Source: CAUZFZ01 sp963579025 (GTDB taxonomy: Bacteria; Planctomycetota; Planctomycetia; Planctomycetales; Planctomycetaceae). From it: a stretch of DNA of 9,599 nt. The position numbers and the translations under genes are program-made. The notes beneath the pieces are model-generated. The model was not told the origin of the DNA. It made no database searches and saw only the letters and a program-made list of their open reading frames with translations. Position 1 is the first letter of the stretch. The number at the start of each line of letters is the position of its first letter. Below, piece after piece: positions 8,533 through 9,599 of this stretch. Location of the stretch: positions 1 to 9,599 of the forward strand of contig CAUZFZ010000264.1 of NCBI GenBank assembly GCA_963579025.1, written 5' to 3'.

Positions 8533-8910
8533 TCAGTTGGCGACTCGCTTAATCCCGTTCTTCAGTAGTTCTTCACCGAAGTTGATCAGCAGGCCCAGGC
8601 GGCACTCGGTCAGCTTCAGGTAAGTCAGGAGTTGCTTGCCGTGGACGGGGGCCAGTTTCTCGACGGACTTCAGTTCGACGATCAGGCACCCGTTGACGAT
8701 CAGGTCGGCGCGGAAGCCAATTTCAAAGTGAACCCCCTCGAAGGTGACCGGCACGGCTTTCTCTCGTTCGACCTGGTAGCCGCGTTCTTTCAGTTTGTGT
8801 TCCAGCAGCACGGTATAGACGGACTCCAGCAGACCTGGCCCGAGTGCGATGTGCAGCTTCATTGCGGCGTCCACGACATCGGTTGCAATGCGTTCCAGTT
8901 CGTCGTTCAT
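8533..8910 (-). CDS. GxxExxY protein, PD-(D/E)XK nuclease-like (PDDEXK_3)
   Basis: From the ATG at 8910 the product is 125 residues. The family signature GxxExxY is seen as GLLESVY at residues 26-32. A PD-(D/E)XK-like core follows: RAD with D69, then the beta-strand LIVELKS with E79 and K81, and Q93 in the next helix. This matches the GxxExxY family (TIGR04256 / PF13366), placed by fold in the PD-(D/E)XK nuclease superfamily; activity and target are not established to my knowledge. An upstream in-frame start at 8955 would add 15 residues encoded largely by the flanking repeat, and only the 8910 start has a GGAG ribosome site 7 bases upstream, so I prefer 8910. The gene stands alone between hairpin pairs A/B and C/D. 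The catalytic residues look intact, so it is probably functional. Confidence 0.9.
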   Translation of the reverse strand: MNDELERIATDVVDAAMKLHIALGPGLLESVYTVLLEHKLKERGYQVEREKAVPVTFEGVHFEIGFRADLIVNGCLIVELKSVEKLAPVHGKQLLTYLKLTECRLGLLINFGEELLKNGIKRVAN

Positions 8911-8917
8911 TGTCTTT

Positions 8918-8921
8918 CTCC
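8918..8921 (-). promoter_or_regulatory. Ribosome binding site deciding the GxxExxY start
   Basis: GGAG on the minus strand stands 7 bases before the ATG at 8910. It decides against the longer frame that begins at 8955 inside repeat unit C. Confidence 0.7.
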
Positions 8922-8940
8922 GGTGGTGGAAAAGGTGGGG

Positions 8941-9030
8941 CTCACGCAAAGGCACGAAGACACGAAGGATTTTGGGACGACGTGTTGCTCGTCTTCCTTT
9001 TTTCTTTGTGCCTTAGTGCCTTTGTGTGAG
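8941..9030. repeat. Hairpin repeat unit C
   Basis: Arms at 8941-8967 and 9004-9030 are complementary over 27 bases with four mismatches, several of which become G:U pairs in RNA. Both arms consist of CTCA plus octamers of the CACRAAGG type. The interior (GGATTTT, GACGACGTGTT, pyrimidine tract) is nearly the same as in unit A. It lies directly upstream of the GxxExxY ribosome site, so it would be in that gene's 5' leader or promoter region. Confidence 0.87.
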
Positions 9031-9076
9031 AAGTCAGGACAGTCAGGCTCACACGAAGGCACAAAGGCACGAAGGA
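8965..9076 (+). repeat. Direct repeat, copy 2 (partner at 8361-8471)
   Basis: This is the second copy of the bracketing direct repeat. The linker AGTCAGGACAGTCAGG between hairpins is conserved with one change from copy 1. The whole block appears to have been duplicated, or to have inserted at two sites, as a unit of two tandem hairpins rather than as single hairpins. Confidence 0.85.
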
Positions 9077-9143
9077 GTTTCTGTCGGGGTTTTTGCTTTG
9101 ATCCTCTTCCTTTTGTTCTTTGTGCCTTCGTGCCTTCGTGTGA
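9048..9143. repeat. Hairpin repeat unit D
   Basis: The left arm at 9048-9075 has three CACRAAGG octamers. The right arm at 9118-9143 is complementary over 26 bases with two mismatches. The left arm is identical to that of unit B, but the loop differs and is longer (about 42 bases). Seventeen bases separate it from unit C, with one mismatch to the A-B linker. It begins only 4 bases past the stop codon of the TPR gene, so it may protect or end that transcript, although no terminal U-run follows it. Confidence 0.87.
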
Positions 9144-9147
9144 AAAA

Positions 9148-9599
9148 TCAGAATCCCTCCCGGTCCTGAATCTGGCGAATCTGATCGGCTTCCGGGATCC
9201 CCATCCGCTCGGCCGCGGCGTGAGCCTGCCGCAGCAGTTCCGCCGCCTCGTCCCGGTCACCGGGAGTGTTTCGCTCCAGCAGGATGAGTGCGAGCTTCGC
9301 CTGGCCCACCAGCAGATCGCGCGTCGCGCCGAGCCGCTCGTACACGGGCAGTTGTTCCTCGCGGCGGATGCGGAGGGCCTCGTCCAGATCGCCCCGAGCC
9401 TGCAGCACGTCCGCGATGAAGCCTTGGAAGACGGCTTCATCTGCAACAAGACCCATGCCTCGAATCGGAGCGAGTGCTTCCTCACGGTAAATTCGCAGCG
9501 CCTCATCGAGATCGCCGCGTGACGCGAGAATGTCCGCGATCTTGCGCGCTGTGACCGCCTTCGCGCGGACGTCGCCGAGCCGCTCGTACACGGGCAGTT
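9148..9599 (-). CDS. TPR repeat protein, C-terminal part (5' end outside window)
   Basis: The open frame runs off the right edge and ends with TGA at 9150-9148, giving about 150 residues. It contains tetratricopeptide-like units with a 41-residue period: RGDLDEALRI occurs twice, 123 bases apart, and LPVYERLG occurs twice, 246 bases apart, with a diverged copy (LAPIRGMG) between. A GTG at 9591 could be taken as a start, but the codons before it (Leu-Pro) continue the repeat, so it is internal. Such TPR arrays mediate protein-protein contacts and are often the C-terminal or central part of larger signalling or CHAT/kinase proteins. The rest of the gene is not visible, so no function is assigned. 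The last 30 or so residues depart from the repeat and cap the array. Confidence 0.85.
   Translation of the reverse strand, partial: LPVYERLGDVRAKAVTARKIADILASRGDLDEALRIYREEALAPIRGMGLVADEAVFQGFIADVLQARGDLDEALRIRREEQLPVYERLGATRDLLVGQAKLALILLERNTPGDRDEAAELLRQAHAAAERMGIPEADQIRQIQDREGF

Noticed and set aside
8911..8955. Fifteen-residue N-terminal extension of the GxxExxY protein
   Set aside because: The extension is encoded mostly by hairpin C sequence, and it lies upstream of a well-placed GGAG that serves the ATG at 8910.
8345..9143. CRISPR array
   Set aside because: The repeats are inverted hairpins in two pairs with conserved linkers. They are not regularly spaced direct repeats with unique spacers, and no cas gene is nearby.
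8443..9143. Rho-independent terminators at hairpins B and D
   Set aside because: The hairpins lie just past stop codons, but neither is followed by a U-run on the coding strand. The same elements also occur upstream of genes, so they are better described as dispersed repeats that may incidentally stabilise 3' ends.
8632..9522. Long plus-strand frame of 296 codons across the repeat block
   Set aside because: It runs antisense to the GxxExxY and TPR genes and through both arms of hairpins C and D. The encoded peptides of the type SHEGTKARR and LCALVPSCEKS are simply translations of the octamer repeats. Frames of this type are a known source of false proteins.

Overview
The window looks like a chromosomal segment of a planctomycete (Planctomycetota, possibly another PVC-group bacterium). 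It has moderately high GC. Three large genes belong to families that are strongly enriched in that group: a secreted PVC-type dehydrogenase with a C-terminal haem domain, a Tat-exported DUF1552 (HXXSHH) protein, and a multi-domain DUF1587/1595/1592/1588/1585 cytochrome protein. This assignment rests on protein families and motifs; no phylogenetic marker is present.

Every gene I can support lies on the minus strand, so reading from right to left follows transcription. At the right edge (9148-9599) is the C-terminal part of a TPR protein built from 41-residue repeats. Next comes a repeat-rich block (8345-9143) in which a 125-residue GxxExxY / PD-(D/E)XK nuclease-fold gene (8533-8910) sits between two pairs of long hairpin repeats. 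The hairpins are made of an octamer, CACRAAGG, and its complement. The two pairs share a direct repeat of about 111 bp at roughly 93% identity.

The rest is a co-directional cluster. The 1133-residue dehydrogenase (4896-8297) is followed after 138 bp by the DUF1552 gene (3492-4757), whose TGA stop directly abuts the GTG start of the DUF1592-family gene (447-3491). Some 22 bp further on, a GTG-started secreted protein begins (424 downwards). It carries an apparent +1 frameshift near 122-124 and looks broken or truncated.

The dehydrogenase, DUF1552 and DUF1592 proteins all carry export signals. Together they hold three CxxCH haem-binding motifs, so a shared envelope or periplasmic role in oxidising a sugar or glycan-derived substrate and passing on electrons is plausible. 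A PA14 domain in the DUF1592 protein agrees with a carbohydrate ligand. Substrate and physiology cannot be read from the sequence.

The most unusual feature is the nuclease-fold gene bracketed by hairpin pairs. It resembles in outline a REP-repeat/RAYT arrangement but has a PD-(D/E)XK-like protein in place of a transposase.
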